Assembly (NCBI RefSeq): GCF_900112035.1
Contig: NZ_FOKC01000006.1
Span: forward strand, 124,001 to 188,000
Origin: Nocardioides alpinus
GTDB lineage: Bacteria > Actinomycetota > Actinomycetes > Propionibacteriales > Nocardioidaceae
Direction: 5' to 3'
DNA: 64,000 nucleotides
The first letter of the stretch is position 1, and each line of letters begins with the position of its first letter. Below, piece after piece: positions 42,818 through 51,378 of this stretch. The notes under the pieces were generated by a model. The model had not been told where the DNA came from and did not search any database. It saw only the letters and a list, made by a program, of their open reading frames with translations. The position numbers were made by a program, and so were the translations under genes.

Positions 42818-44062
42818 GTGACGACCGCCCGCCTGCTGACCGCCGTACGACGGGGGCTGCTCGGGCTGTTCGCGCTCCAGTTCGGACTCGCGATCGCGCT
42901 CTCGCTCGTCGACTCCTACCGACGCCGCGGCAAGAAGCCCAAGCCGTTCCCGGTCACCAGCCCGGAGACCGTCGCGGTGGGCGGCGGCGAGATCACGACG
43001 TACACCTTCGGGCGCGACCTCTACGACGACATGCTCGCCGCGATCGACGGCGCCAAGAAGCAGATCCTCTTCGAGACCTACATCTGGAAGGGCGACGAGA
43101 TCGGGTGGAAGTTCAAGACCGCCCTGACCGCCGCGGCCGACCGCGGCGTCGACGTGCACTGCACCTACGACGGCTTCGCCAACCTCGTCGTGTCCCCGGC
43201 CTTCAAGCGCTTCTCGCCCTCGATGAAGGTGCTGCGCTACCCGGTGTGGACGGCCGGTCTCCGTGTCTGGGACCTGCGCCGCTACGGCCGTGACCACCGC
43301 AAGATGCTGGTCGTCGACGAGGAGGTCGCCTTCCTGGGCGGCTACAACATCGGCTCGGCGTACGCCACCGAGTGGCGTGACACGCACGTGCGGATCACCG
43401 GCCCGGGCGTGTGGGACCTCAAGCGGGCGTTCGCGGACTTCTGGAACCTCAACCGCCGCCACCGGCTGCGCCGCAGCGAGCGGCCGCTCCTGCTCGAGAC
43501 CGCGTCCGACTGGGACCCGCAGATCCGGATCCACCGCAACGTCCCGAGGCAGTGGAACTTCCCGATCCGCAGCATGTACCTCGAGGCGATCAACCGGGCC
43601 AGCCGCAACATCTGGCTGACCACTGCCTACTTCCTCCCCGACCAGGACTTCGTCGACGCGCTCACCGACGCGGCGCGCCGCGGGGTCGACGTACGGATCC
43701 TGCTGCCGCTGAAGTCCAACCACATCGTGGCCGACTGGATCTCGCGCGGCTACTACGGGCAGCTGCTCGCGTCGGGGGTGCGGATCCTGCGCTTCAAGGA
43801 CGCGATGGTGCACGCCAAGACGGCGACCATCGACGGCAGCTGGTCCACCGTCGGCACCGCCAACATCGACCGCCTCAGCCTGCAGGGCAACTACGAGATC
43901 AACCTCGAGGTGATCGACCCCGACTTCGCCTCGGTGATGGAGGACGTCTTCCGCACCGACGCGACCAACTGCCTCGAGCTGACCCTGTCCGAGTGGGAGG
44001 CGCGCGACCTCAACCGGAAGTTCACCGAGAGCTTCCTGGCGCCGCTGCGTCCCCTCCTCTGA
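42818..44062 (+). CDS. Phospholipase D-family protein, cardiolipin synthase-like
   Basis: 414 aa. One N-terminal membrane segment (LLGLFALQFGLAIALSLV) and two HKD motifs: HRKMLVVDEEVAFLGGYN (~residue 165) and HAKTATIDGSWSTVGTAN (~335). Likely condenses phospholipids to cardiolipin at the membrane. GTG 42818 chosen from the TAGATT spacing; GTG 42812 in frame is the alternative. Confidence 0.87.
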   Translation: MTTARLLTAVRRGLLGLFALQFGLAIALSLVDSYRRRGKKPKPFPVTSPETVAVGGGEITTYTFGRDLYDDMLAAIDGAKKQILFETYIWKGDEIGWKFKTALTAAADRGVDVHCTYDGFANLVVSPAFKRFSPSMKVLRYPVWTAGLRVWDLRRYGRDHRKMLVVDEEVAFLGGYNIGSAYATEWRDTHVRITGPGVWDLKRAFADFWNLNRRHRLRRSERPLLLETASDWDPQIRIHRNVPRQWNFPIRSMYLEAINRASRNIWLTTAYFLPDQDFVDALTDAARRGVDVRILLPLKSNHIVADWISRGYYGQLLASGVRILRFKDAMVHAKTATIDGSWSTVGTANIDRLSLQGNYEINLEVIDPDFASVMEDVFRTDATNCLELTLSEWEARDLNRKFTESFLAPLRPLL

Positions 44063-44075
44063 CCGACGCCCCGGG

Positions 44076-45014
44076 TCAGCGCGTGGGCAGGTGCGTCGGG
44101 ACGCTCATCCGCGGACCGCGACGTGGCCTCGTCCGGCCGCCGGCGATCGCCATCGCCGCGGCGCGTCCGCGCTGGGGCCGGTAGGGCTCGAGCAGCTCGG
44201 CCATCTCGTCGTCGGTGATGTCGTGCCCGACCAGCGCCCAGCCGACCCAGTTGGCGAGGTGGTAGTCGCCGAAGCTCACCGCGTCGGCGTCACCGAGCGC
44301 CCGCATGCGCACCTCGGCGCTGGTCCACACGCCGATCCCGCGCACCGACCGCAGCCGCTTGTCGGCCGCCGCGACCGGCACGCCGGACACCCGCTCCAGC
44401 GACGACGCCAGCCGGCAGGCGGTGACCATCGTGCGCGACTGCGCAGGCTGTACGCCGAGCCGCAGCCACTCCCACGACGGGATCGCCGCGATCGTCTCCG
44501 GGGTCGGCTGGAGCATCAGGCGCAACGTCGCGACCGGTCCCGGCGCCGGCTCACCGTGGCGGCGCACCAGGTCGCGGAACGAGCCGAAGGCCTGCTTGCC
44601 GGTGACCTTCTGCTCGAGGATCGAGGGCACCAACGACTCCATCACCAGCCCGGTGCCGCCGATGCGCCAGTGCCGGTGCCGCTTCCACCCCTCGGCCACC
44701 TGCGGGTGGTGGTGGGTCTCGAAGCCGGTCGGGTCGTCGTCGGCACCGAGCAGCGCCGGCATCCGGTCGAGGGCCCACTCGGCACCCGGACCCCACGCCC
44801 GCCCGAGCACGTCGCCCGTCGTCGGGCGCGGCTGGATGCACAGCGACGCCGGCCCGGTCGGCGTACGCATGGCGCGCCAGGAGCGTCCCGCGTCGTCCTC
44901 GCGCTGGGTCGGGTCGCCGGCACCGCGTCGCTGCGGCCGCAGCACCTGCGCGACCGAGCACGGCCACGCGGGCACCCAGGTGCGGGTCAGCTCACCTGCG
45001 GTCGACGGGGCCAT
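44076..45014 (-). CDS. HhH-GPD DNA glycosylase (AlkA-like)
   Basis: 312 aa base-excision glycosylase. The helix-hairpin-helix LRSVRGIGVWTSAEV is followed by the catalytic-Asp region GDADAVSFGDYHLANWVG; VPSILEQKVTGKQAF matches the AlkA/3-methyladenine group. ATG 45014; TACCGT 6 nt upstream. Divergent from kynA across only 40 bp. Confidence 0.85.
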   Translation of the reverse strand: MAPSTAGELTRTWVPAWPCSVAQVLRPQRRGAGDPTQREDDAGRSWRAMRTPTGPASLCIQPRPTTGDVLGRAWGPGAEWALDRMPALLGADDDPTGFETHHHPQVAEGWKRHRHWRIGGTGLVMESLVPSILEQKVTGKQAFGSFRDLVRRHGEPAPGPVATLRLMLQPTPETIAAIPSWEWLRLGVQPAQSRTMVTACRLASSLERVSGVPVAAADKRLRSVRGIGVWTSAEVRMRALGDADAVSFGDYHLANWVGWALVGHDITDDEMAELLEPYRPQRGRAAAMAIAGGRTRPRRGPRMSVPTHLPTR

Positions 45015-45020
45015 GGAGCG

Positions 45021-45047
45021 ACGGTAGACGAGGCCACCGACTAGGTT
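45021..45047. promoter_or_regulatory. Back-to-back leaderless promoters (glycosylase and kynA)
   Basis: Minus-strand TACCGT at 45021-45026 (6 nt to ATG 45014) and plus-strand TAGGTT at 45042-45047 (7 nt to ATG 45055) share a 40-bp gap, so their -35 regions must overlap the opposite transcription unit. Confidence 0.5.
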
Positions 45048-45054
45048 GCGGTCC

Positions 45055-45921
45055 ATGTCAGAAGGAATGGGCGAGACTCCGAACAAGCGCGACCTCGAGG
45101 ACGGCATCCAGCAGGACTTCTCGCGGTCGATGTCCTACGGCGACTACCTGCGCCTCGACGTGCTGCTCTCGGCGCAGCAGCCGCTGTCGGACCCGCAGCA
45201 GCACGACGAGCTGCTCTTCATCGTGCAGCACCAGACCAGCGAGCTGTGGCTCAAGCTGATGATCCACGAGCTCCGCTCGGCGCGCGCGCTCCTGCGCTCC
45301 GACGACCTCTCCCCCGCGCTCAAGCGGATGGCGCGGATCAAGCACATCCAGCACACCCTCACCGACCAGTGGTCCGTGCTCGCGACGCTGACGCCGAGCG
45401 AGTACGCCGAGATCCGGCCGTTCCTCGCGACCAGCTCCGGCTTCCAGTCCGCGCAGTACCGCGAGGTCGAGTTCCTGCTCGGCAACAAGAACGCCGACAT
45501 GGTCGCGGTCTTCTCCCACGACGAGGCCGCGCGAGCCTCGCTCGAGGAGCTGCTGCACGAGCCGTCGCTCTACGACGAGTTCCTCGCCCACCTCGGCCGG
45601 CAGGGGTACGCCGTGCCGCAGCGGCTGCTGGACCGCGACTGGTCGCAGCCGCACACCTCCGACCCCGACCTGGTCGATGTCTTCGCCGGCGTCTACTCCG
45701 CACCGGCCGAGCACTGGGGCGTCTACGAGACCTGCGAGGAGCTCGTCGACATCGAGGACTCCTTCCAGCAGTGGCGTTTCCGGCACCTGCAGGTGGTCCA
45801 GCGGGTCATCGGCCACAAGGTCGGCACCGGTGGGTCGTCGGGGGTGGACTTCCTCAGGCGGGCCCTGTCGCTCACGTTCTTCCCCGAGCTGTACGAGGTG
45901 CGGACGCGGATCGGGCAGTAG
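45055..45921 (+). CDS. kynA: Tryptophan 2,3-dioxygenase
   Basis: Heme enzyme opening the indole ring to N-formylkynurenine. 288 aa. FIVQHQTSELWLKLMIHEL near residue 58 holds the distal pocket, SSGFQSAQYREVEFLLGNK the conserved core, and WRFRHLQVVQRVIGHKVGTGGSSG the C-terminal heme/substrate loop. ATG 45055 chosen over the TTG at 45046. No kynB or kynU neighbours here. Confidence 0.93.
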   Translation: MSEGMGETPNKRDLEDGIQQDFSRSMSYGDYLRLDVLLSAQQPLSDPQQHDELLFIVQHQTSELWLKLMIHELRSARALLRSDDLSPALKRMARIKHIQHTLTDQWSVLATLTPSEYAEIRPFLATSSGFQSAQYREVEFLLGNKNADMVAVFSHDEAARASLEELLHEPSLYDEFLAHLGRQGYAVPQRLLDRDWSQPHTSDPDLVDVFAGVYSAPAEHWGVYETCEELVDIEDSFQQWRFRHLQVVQRVIGHKVGTGGSSGVDFLRRALSLTFFPELYEVRTRIGQ

Positions 45922-46016
45922 CGGCTCTCGCCCTCATGCGCACCGCGGCCTAGGCTGCGAACGTCGCTCGCCTCGGGCGTCGTCCGCAGCATCCGACCTC
46001 GAGTGAGGACCACCCC

Positions 46017-48449
46017 GTGCCCGTCCGCAGCCTTCGACAGGAGGAGGCCGTCGAGCGTGCGGCCCTCCTGTCGGTCACGTCCTACGACATCGCCATCGAC
46101 CTCACCGGCCTGGTCGACGGTCCCGCCTTCCGGGCCGTCAGCACGGTGCGCTTCACGAGCACCGTCGGGTCGTCGACGTTCGTCGACTGCTGCGCCGAGG
46201 TGGAGTCGGCGACGCTCAACGGCACGCCGTTGCCCGCGGCGTACGAGGGGCGCATCGCGCTGACCGACCTCGCCGAGGAGAACGAGCTGGTGGTGGCCAC
46301 CGTGCAGAGCGACACCACGCACGGGCGCGGGGTGCACCGCGCCGTCGACCCCGGCGACGACAACGTCTACCTGTGGACCTCCTTCGAGCCCGACGAGGCG
46401 CGCTACGCGTGGGCGTGCTTCGACCAGCCCGACCTCAAGGCGCCGCACGCCTTCACGGTCACAGCGCCGGCGGCGTGGACCGTGGTGAGCAACTCCGGCG
46501 ACCCGGTGGTCGCGGACGTCGAGGGCGGGAGGCGGTGGACCTTCGAGCCCACGCCGCCGCTGTCGACGTACAACCCGGTGGTGGTGGCCGGCCCGTTCGT
46601 GGAGGTGCGCCGGGAGGTCGACGGCTACGAGCTCGGCCTCTACGCCCGCCAGACCCTCGCGTCCGCGCTCGAGCGCGACGCCGAGCAGGTGTTCACCCTC
46701 ACCGCGCAGGGTCTCGCGTTCTTCGGCGAGCGCTTCGGCATGCCGTTCCCGCAGCGCTCGTACGACCAGGTGTTCCTGCCGGAGTTCGGCGGGGCGATGG
46801 AGAACTACGGCTGCGTCACGTGGGCCGACAGCATCCTGCGCCGCCACGAGCCCACCACCGGCGAGTGGCAGCTGTTCACCAACGTGCTGCTCCACGAGAT
46901 GGCGCACATGTGGTTCGGCAACATCGTCACGATGCGCTGGTGGGACGACCTCTGGCTCAACGAGGCCTTCGCCGAGTTCGCCTGCATGTGGGCGGCCGAG
47001 CGGGCCACCGCCTACGGCGACACCGCCGCCAACAACCTGGTGGGCGACAAGCTCAACGCCTACCTCGCCGACCAGGGCCCGAGCTCGCACCCCATCCGCC
47101 AGCCCGTGCCGACGGTGGCCGACGCCGAGTCGATCTTCGACTCCATCACCTACCCCAAGGGAGCGGCGGTCCTCAAGCAGCTCATGCACTTCGTCGGCGA
47201 GGACACGTTCTGCGTGGGCATGAGCGCCTACTTCGCCGAGCACGCCTGGGGCAACACCACCCTCGACGACCTCGTCGGCTCGCTCGAGCAGGCCAGCGGG
47301 CGCGATCTCCAGCCGTGGCGTACGGCGTGGCTGGAGACGGCCGGCGTCGACCGGCTGGGCATCGAGCACACCGACGAGGGACTGGTGCTCACCGCCGTCG
47401 GCGCCCACGGTGCCCCCCACCCGCAGGTAGTGGGCGTGGGTGCCTACCGTCGCGCCGGTGAGTCGCTCGAGGAGGTGGGCTCGGTCGTCGTGGAGGTGGA
47501 CGGCGCGCGCACCGTCGTCGAGGGGCTCCCCGAGGCCGATCTCTACCTGGTCAACCACGACGACACCACGTTCGCCACCACCCGGCCCGACGCTGCCGGG
47601 CGGGAGATGCTGTTCGGCCACCCGTCGGGCCTGCCCACGACGCTGGCACGCGCCGTGGCGATGGCCACCGTGTGGGACATGCTGTCCAACACCGAGGCGA
47701 CGGCCGCGGAGGCCGTGGGCGCCTTCACCGACGTGCTGTCGGTGGAGACCGTGGAGACGGTCGCGGAGCCGTGCCTCGACCTCGCCCTCACCGCTGCCCA
47801 GCGATGGGCGCCCGAGTCGGAGCGGGTCGGCCTCGAGGCGCAGGTGGCCGTCGCCGCGCGCCACCTGGTGGCCGCGGGGGTGTCACGGCAGTCGGCGCTG
47901 CGCACGCTGGCCCGGACCGCGGTCGGCGACGACGACCTCGCCGCGCTGCGCGAGGAGGCCGGCGACGACCTCGACCTGCAGTGGTACATCCTCCAGCGTC
48001 GAGCCGAGCTCGGCGACGTCGACACCGACGCCGTACGGGCGCTGCAGGAGCGCGACCCCGACCCCGACGCCTGGATCCGCGCGCTGTGCGTCCGCGCGAG
48101 CTCGCCCTCCCCGGAGGCGAAGGAGGAGGCGTGGAAGGCGTTGGTGGACCGCACCGCGCCCATCCAGGCCGCCGGCACGATCGCAGGCGCCTTCTGGCGG
48201 CCCGGTCAGGCCGAGGTGCTGGCGCCGTACGCCGAGCGCTACCTCGACGCGCTGCCCACCCTGCACGAGGGCGGGATGATCCCCGGCCTCACGCTCACCG
48301 CCAGCCTCTTCCCGGTCTACGCCATCGACGAGGCCTGGGTGGGGCGCGCCCGCGAGGTCGCAGCCGCGGAGGCCGCCCCCGTGGTGGTCAGCTCGCTCAC
48401 CGAGCGCTCCGAGGCGGTGCTGCGGATGGTGCGCACGCGGGCACTCTGA
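46017..48449 (+). CDS. pepN: Aminopeptidase N (M1)
   Basis: 810 aa cytosolic zinc aminopeptidase. Exopeptidase motif GGAMENYGC (~residue 260) and zinc site HEMAHMWFGN with the downstream Glu in NEAFAEFACMW. GTG 46017 with GAGTGAGGA upstream; TAGGCT near 45950 may be the promoter. Full length for the actinobacterial family. Confidence 0.95.
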   Translation: MPVRSLRQEEAVERAALLSVTSYDIAIDLTGLVDGPAFRAVSTVRFTSTVGSSTFVDCCAEVESATLNGTPLPAAYEGRIALTDLAEENELVVATVQSDTTHGRGVHRAVDPGDDNVYLWTSFEPDEARYAWACFDQPDLKAPHAFTVTAPAAWTVVSNSGDPVVADVEGGRRWTFEPTPPLSTYNPVVVAGPFVEVRREVDGYELGLYARQTLASALERDAEQVFTLTAQGLAFFGERFGMPFPQRSYDQVFLPEFGGAMENYGCVTWADSILRRHEPTTGEWQLFTNVLLHEMAHMWFGNIVTMRWWDDLWLNEAFAEFACMWAAERATAYGDTAANNLVGDKLNAYLADQGPSSHPIRQPVPTVADAESIFDSITYPKGAAVLKQLMHFVGEDTFCVGMSAYFAEHAWGNTTLDDLVGSLEQASGRDLQPWRTAWLETAGVDRLGIEHTDEGLVLTAVGAHGAPHPQVVGVGAYRRAGESLEEVGSVVVEVDGARTVVEGLPEADLYLVNHDDTTFATTRPDAAGREMLFGHPSGLPTTLARAVAMATVWDMLSNTEATAAEAVGAFTDVLSVETVETVAEPCLDLALTAAQRWAPESERVGLEAQVAVAARHLVAAGVSRQSALRTLARTAVGDDDLAALREEAGDDLDLQWYILQRRAELGDVDTDAVRALQERDPDPDAWIRALCVRASSPSPEAKEEAWKALVDRTAPIQAAGTIAGAFWRPGQAEVLAPYAERYLDALPTLHEGGMIPGLTLTASLFPVYAIDEAWVGRAREVAAAEAAPVVVSSLTERSEAVLRMVRTRAL

Positions 48450-48455
48450 GAAGTC

Positions 48456-48529
48456 TGGAGCGGACGCGAGGATTTGAACCTCGACCATCTCCCTGGAAGG
48501 GAGGCGTGCTGCAACTACACCACGTCCGC
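48456..48529 (-). tRNA. tRNA-Gly (anticodon UCC)
   Basis: 74 nt on the minus strand including encoded CCA. Acceptor stem GCGGACG/CGTCCGC, T arm CGAGG-TTCAAAT-CCTCG, anticodon loop CTTCCAG giving UCC. The outer anticodon-stem pair is a C/A mismatch. Lies 6 bp after the pepN stop. Confidence 0.9.
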
Positions 48530-48606
48530 AGAGCCGGCCTCTGACGAGCCCGGCAGGTGACAAGTGTGGACCACTCCCCCGCGCAGCCGCGAGCCGGGTC
48601 GGCGAC

Positions 48607-48612
48607 TACGTT
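48607..48612 (+). promoter_or_regulatory. -10 box of trmL (leaderless)
   Basis: TACGTT, 6-nt spacer to GTG 48619. Confidence 0.5.
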
Positions 48613-48618
48613 GACGCC

Positions 48619-49089
48619 GTGTTCCACGTGATGTTCCTCGAGCCCCGGATCCCGCCCAACACGGGCAACGCGATCCGGATGGTCGCCGGGACGGGAGCGA
48701 CCCTGCACCTGGTCGAGCCGCTCGGGTTCGACCTCTCCGAGCCCCAGCTCAGGCGCGCCGGCCTGGACTACCACGACCTGGCGTCGGTGGAGGTGCACGC
48801 GGACCTCGACGCGGCCCTGGCCACCCCTGCGGTCGCAGCCTCGCGGGTGTTCGCCTTCACCGCCCACGCCACCCGCTGGCACACGGACGTCGAGTTCGAG
48901 GCAGGCGACGTGCTGCTGTTCGGGCCGGAGCCGACCGGCCTGCCACCCGCGGTGCTGGACCACGAGCGGGTCACCGATCGGCTCCGGATCCCGATGATCG
49001 CCGGCCGCAGGTCGCTCAACCTGTCGAACTCAGCGGCCGTCGTGACCTACGAGGCCTGGCGCCAGCACGGGTTCCCCGGCGCCCAGTAG
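48619..49089 (+). CDS. trmL: tRNA (cytidine(34)-2'-O)-methyltransferase
   Basis: 156 aa SPOUT methyltransferase that modifies the wobble base. EPRIPPNTGNAIRM at the start, FGPEPTGLP mid-protein and the knot segment IPMIAGRRSLNLSNSAAVV near the end are characteristic. Normal length for TrmL. Sits next to tRNA-Gly, which is not a known substrate. Confidence 0.9.
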   Translation: MFHVMFLEPRIPPNTGNAIRMVAGTGATLHLVEPLGFDLSEPQLRRAGLDYHDLASVEVHADLDAALATPAVAASRVFAFTAHATRWHTDVEFEAGDVLLFGPEPTGLPPAVLDHERVTDRLRIPMIAGRRSLNLSNSAAVVTYEAWRQHGFPGAQ

Positions 49090-49095
49090 GTCCGG

Positions 49096-49905
49096 TCAGA
49101 GCAGGCGGCCGCAGGTGGGCCACGGCGAGCGCCCGCGCTGCTTGTAGAGCAGCTTGGCGCGGTAGGTCTGCTCGCCGGCCGAGGCGGAGGTCGGCAGACC
49201 GGAGCCGCCCACGCTGCGCCACGTGCCGAGGTCGAACTGGTAGAGCCCGTAGTAGCCGGCCGGGTTCACTGCATCGGGGTTGCCGCCGGACTCGCAGTTG
49301 GCGAGGGCGCCCCAGTTGAGGCCGTTCGCACCGGCGACGGCGTACGCCTCGCGGCCCACGAGCACGCGGCGCGGGCGCGGGTCCTTCACGAGCTTGCGCT
49401 TGATGACGCGGTACTTCACGGGCTCGCCGTTGTGGAACGTCTTGCGCGCGACGACCACGCGGGTGCCGGGCCGGCCCTCGCGGACGACCTTGCGGACGCC
49501 GGGCTTGAGCTCGGTCGTGAACACCTCGACGGTGCCGCGACGCACGCGCTCGCGCTTGGTCTTCCGCTCCTTGACCACGTCGGTCAGGCGTACGACGTCG
49601 CCCTGGCGCAGCCGCTTTCGCTCCCCCGAGACCTCGTCGCCGTCGCGGACGACGTCGACGAGGTCGTTGCCGTCCACGCTCACGCCGTAGGCCTCGAGCA
49701 GCTCCCCGGGCCACGCCTGGGGTGTGGTGGCGACCTCGACGGGGGCCGCGTCGGCCACCTTGAGGCGTACGTCGACGGGCTCGGTGTCCGCCTGCTGCGC
49801 GGACGCGCTGCCGGGAACGAGGGTGAGTGCGAGAGCAGCCGCGGCGACGCTGGCAGCGACGTTGCGCGGGCGGGTGAACAGGGCAGGTGTGGTGGTGGCA
49901 CGCAC
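49096..49905 (-). CDS. Secreted G5-domain transglycosylase-like (Rpf-type) protein
   Basis: 269 aa. Signal peptide (SVAAAALALTLVPGSASA). A DUF348-like strand region (~60-105), a G5 domain (~108-183, TVEVFTTELKPGVRKVVREG), then a lysozyme-like catalytic domain (~197-267) with LNWGALANCESGGNP holding the catalytic Glu (~205) and GYYGLYQFDLGTW. Cuts peptidoglycan; relatives stimulate resuscitation from dormancy. GTG start with TGAGGT upstream. Convergent with trmL. Confidence 0.87.
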   Translation of the reverse strand: MRATTTPALFTRPRNVAASVAAAALALTLVPGSASAQQADTEPVDVRLKVADAAPVEVATTPQAWPGELLEAYGVSVDGNDLVDVVRDGDEVSGERKRLRQGDVVRLTDVVKERKTKRERVRRGTVEVFTTELKPGVRKVVREGRPGTRVVVARKTFHNGEPVKYRVIKRKLVKDPRPRRVLVGREAYAVAGANGLNWGALANCESGGNPDAVNPAGYYGLYQFDLGTWRSVGGSGLPTSASAGEQTYRAKLLYKQRGRSPWPTCGRLL

Positions 49906-50088
49906 GTGCGTCAGACCTCACATGTTGGGCGCATCGGGGGCGCTCGGACGCGACGCCGTCCGGTCAGGCGTCGAGGCCGCGGCCTGCTCTCGCCTCGCGA
50001 TGGGGGGCGCCTCGTCCACGAGGGGCAGTGCCTGCAGCGCCTCCACCAGAACATTGGTCGTGCGCCCGTGTCGAATCCGCGGCAGCGC

Positions 50089-50754
50089 TCAGTCCGTCCC
50101 GAACGCCACCCACTGGCCCTCGGAGACCACTTCCACTGTGGCGTCGACCACCGAGATGGCGGTCTGCTCGTCGATGGCGTAGGCCGGTCCGCCGATGTCG
50201 GCCGCCCACCGCTCGGCGTCGGCCAGCGTGTTCGTGGGGAACAGGTCCAGGTGCGGGAAGATCGAGAAGTCGACGACCCCCAGGGTGCGGTCATCCGGCG
50301 CGGACGGCCAGCTGACGAAGTCGCTCCCGATCCGGGGCGTCATCACCATGCTTCCGGCACTCACGCCGACCCAGACGGTGTCGGGCAGAGACGGCAGCAG
50401 GTCGGCCAGCCCTGACTCGCGCACCCAGTGGCACAGGTAGGTCGCGTCGCCGCCGTCCACCAGGAGGACGTCGGCCTCGCGGACCCAGGGGATCCAACGG
50501 TCCTCCCCGATGGTGGGCAGTGCGGTGAGCTCGAGGACGCCCACGGAGCCCCAGCCCAGGCCGGAGAAGTGCGGCGAGGACGTCCCACCGGCGGCCGACC
50601 TCTGCACCGACGCCGGACCACACATCGGGTGACCCCACATCGCGGTCGGGACGAGCAGGGCGGTGCACTCGCCGACCGGCTTCCCGAGCATCTCCTCCAG
50701 CGCCGAGCGGATGCTCGGGTTGGTGACTCCCCCGGACGTCAGGAGCAGCCTCAC
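50089..50754 (-). CDS. Peptidase E (S51) family protein
   Basis: 221 aa, glutamine-amidotransferase-like fold. Nucleophile elbow VGVSAGSMVM and VDGGDATYL support a Ser-dependent Asp-X dipeptidase; FPHLDLF offers the histidine. GTG 50754 overlaps the stop of the GNAT gene (GTGA), so the two are coupled. Confidence 0.83.
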   Translation of the reverse strand: MRLLLTSGGVTNPSIRSALEEMLGKPVGECTALLVPTAMWGHPMCGPASVQRSAAGGTSSPHFSGLGWGSVGVLELTALPTIGEDRWIPWVREADVLLVDGGDATYLCHWVRESGLADLLPSLPDTVWVGVSAGSMVMTPRIGSDFVSWPSAPDDRTLGVVDFSIFPHLDLFPTNTLADAERWAADIGGPAYAIDEQTAISVVDATVEVVSEGQWVAFGTD

Positions 50755-51350
50755 GATGCCTCCCCAGCGGGGATCTCCAGCCGGACCACGCGCCGCCGCA
50801 GGGTGGGCGAGGCCGTCACCTCGTAGCCGGCCTCGAGGAAGACCTGGAGCAGGCCGACCGACGCCTCGTCCCAGATCACGGTCTTGCCCGGTGGCGGCTC
50901 GATCGGGTATCCCTCGAGGACGCGGGCGCCGACCTGCTGGCCGTACGCGACAGTGGCGGCGGCGAGCTCGTACGTCAGCCCCGCCTTCCGCCAGCCCTTG
51001 CGCACGACGAAGCACGTGACCGACCAGACGCCCTCCCGCTCGGGGTCCATCCGCATCCACGGCTGCTTCCGGCTCCACAGCCGGGGGTAGTTCTCCCGCG
51101 GCTCGACCGCGACCCAGCCGGCCGCCTCGCCGTCGACGTACCCGATCAGCCCGGAGGTCGGACCGGCGGTGCCGCAGGCGGTCTGCTCGATCAGCGCGGC
51201 GTCGCGCTGGTCCTGGTTGGTGTCGCGCCAGATCCAGCCCGGCACCTTCATCGCCTGGCACCGACACTTGGCGGCGCCGCTCGTGGCGAAGACCGCCTCG
51301 ACGTCCTGGGTCGATGCTTGGTTGGCCGGGAGCCAGGTGAACTCGGGCAT
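50751..51350 (-). CDS. GNAT family N-acetyltransferase
   Basis: 199 aa. CFVVRKGWRKAGLTYELAAA is the acetyl-CoA loop (core R-K-A-G), followed by GARVLEGYPIEPP. Substrate unknown; short cysteine-rich start AAKCRCQAMKV. ATG 51350, TAGGGT 6 nt upstream. Coupled to peptidase E. Confidence 0.82.
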   Translation of the reverse strand: MPEFTWLPANQASTQDVEAVFATSGAAKCRCQAMKVPGWIWRDTNQDQRDAALIEQTACGTAGPTSGLIGYVDGEAAGWVAVEPRENYPRLWSRKQPWMRMDPEREGVWSVTCFVVRKGWRKAGLTYELAAATVAYGQQVGARVLEGYPIEPPPGKTVIWDEASVGLLQVFLEAGYEVTASPTLRRRVVRLEIPAGEAS

Positions 51351-51356
51351 GCTGCG

Positions 51357-51362
51357 ACCCTA
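51357..51362 (-). promoter_or_regulatory. -10 box of the GNAT-peptidase E pair (leaderless)
   Basis: TAGGGT on the minus strand, 6-nt spacer to ATG 51350. Confidence 0.5.
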
Positions 51363-51378
51363 GACGTCACCGGGCGGT

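Noticed and set aside
48456..48529. tRNA-Gly as an integration site for the helicase region
   Set aside because: No second copy of the tRNA 3' end was noticed downstream and no integrase is present.
49906..50088. c-di-AMP (ydaO) riboswitch before the Rpf-like gene
   Set aside because: I looked for the conserved ydaO cores upstream on the minus strand and found none.
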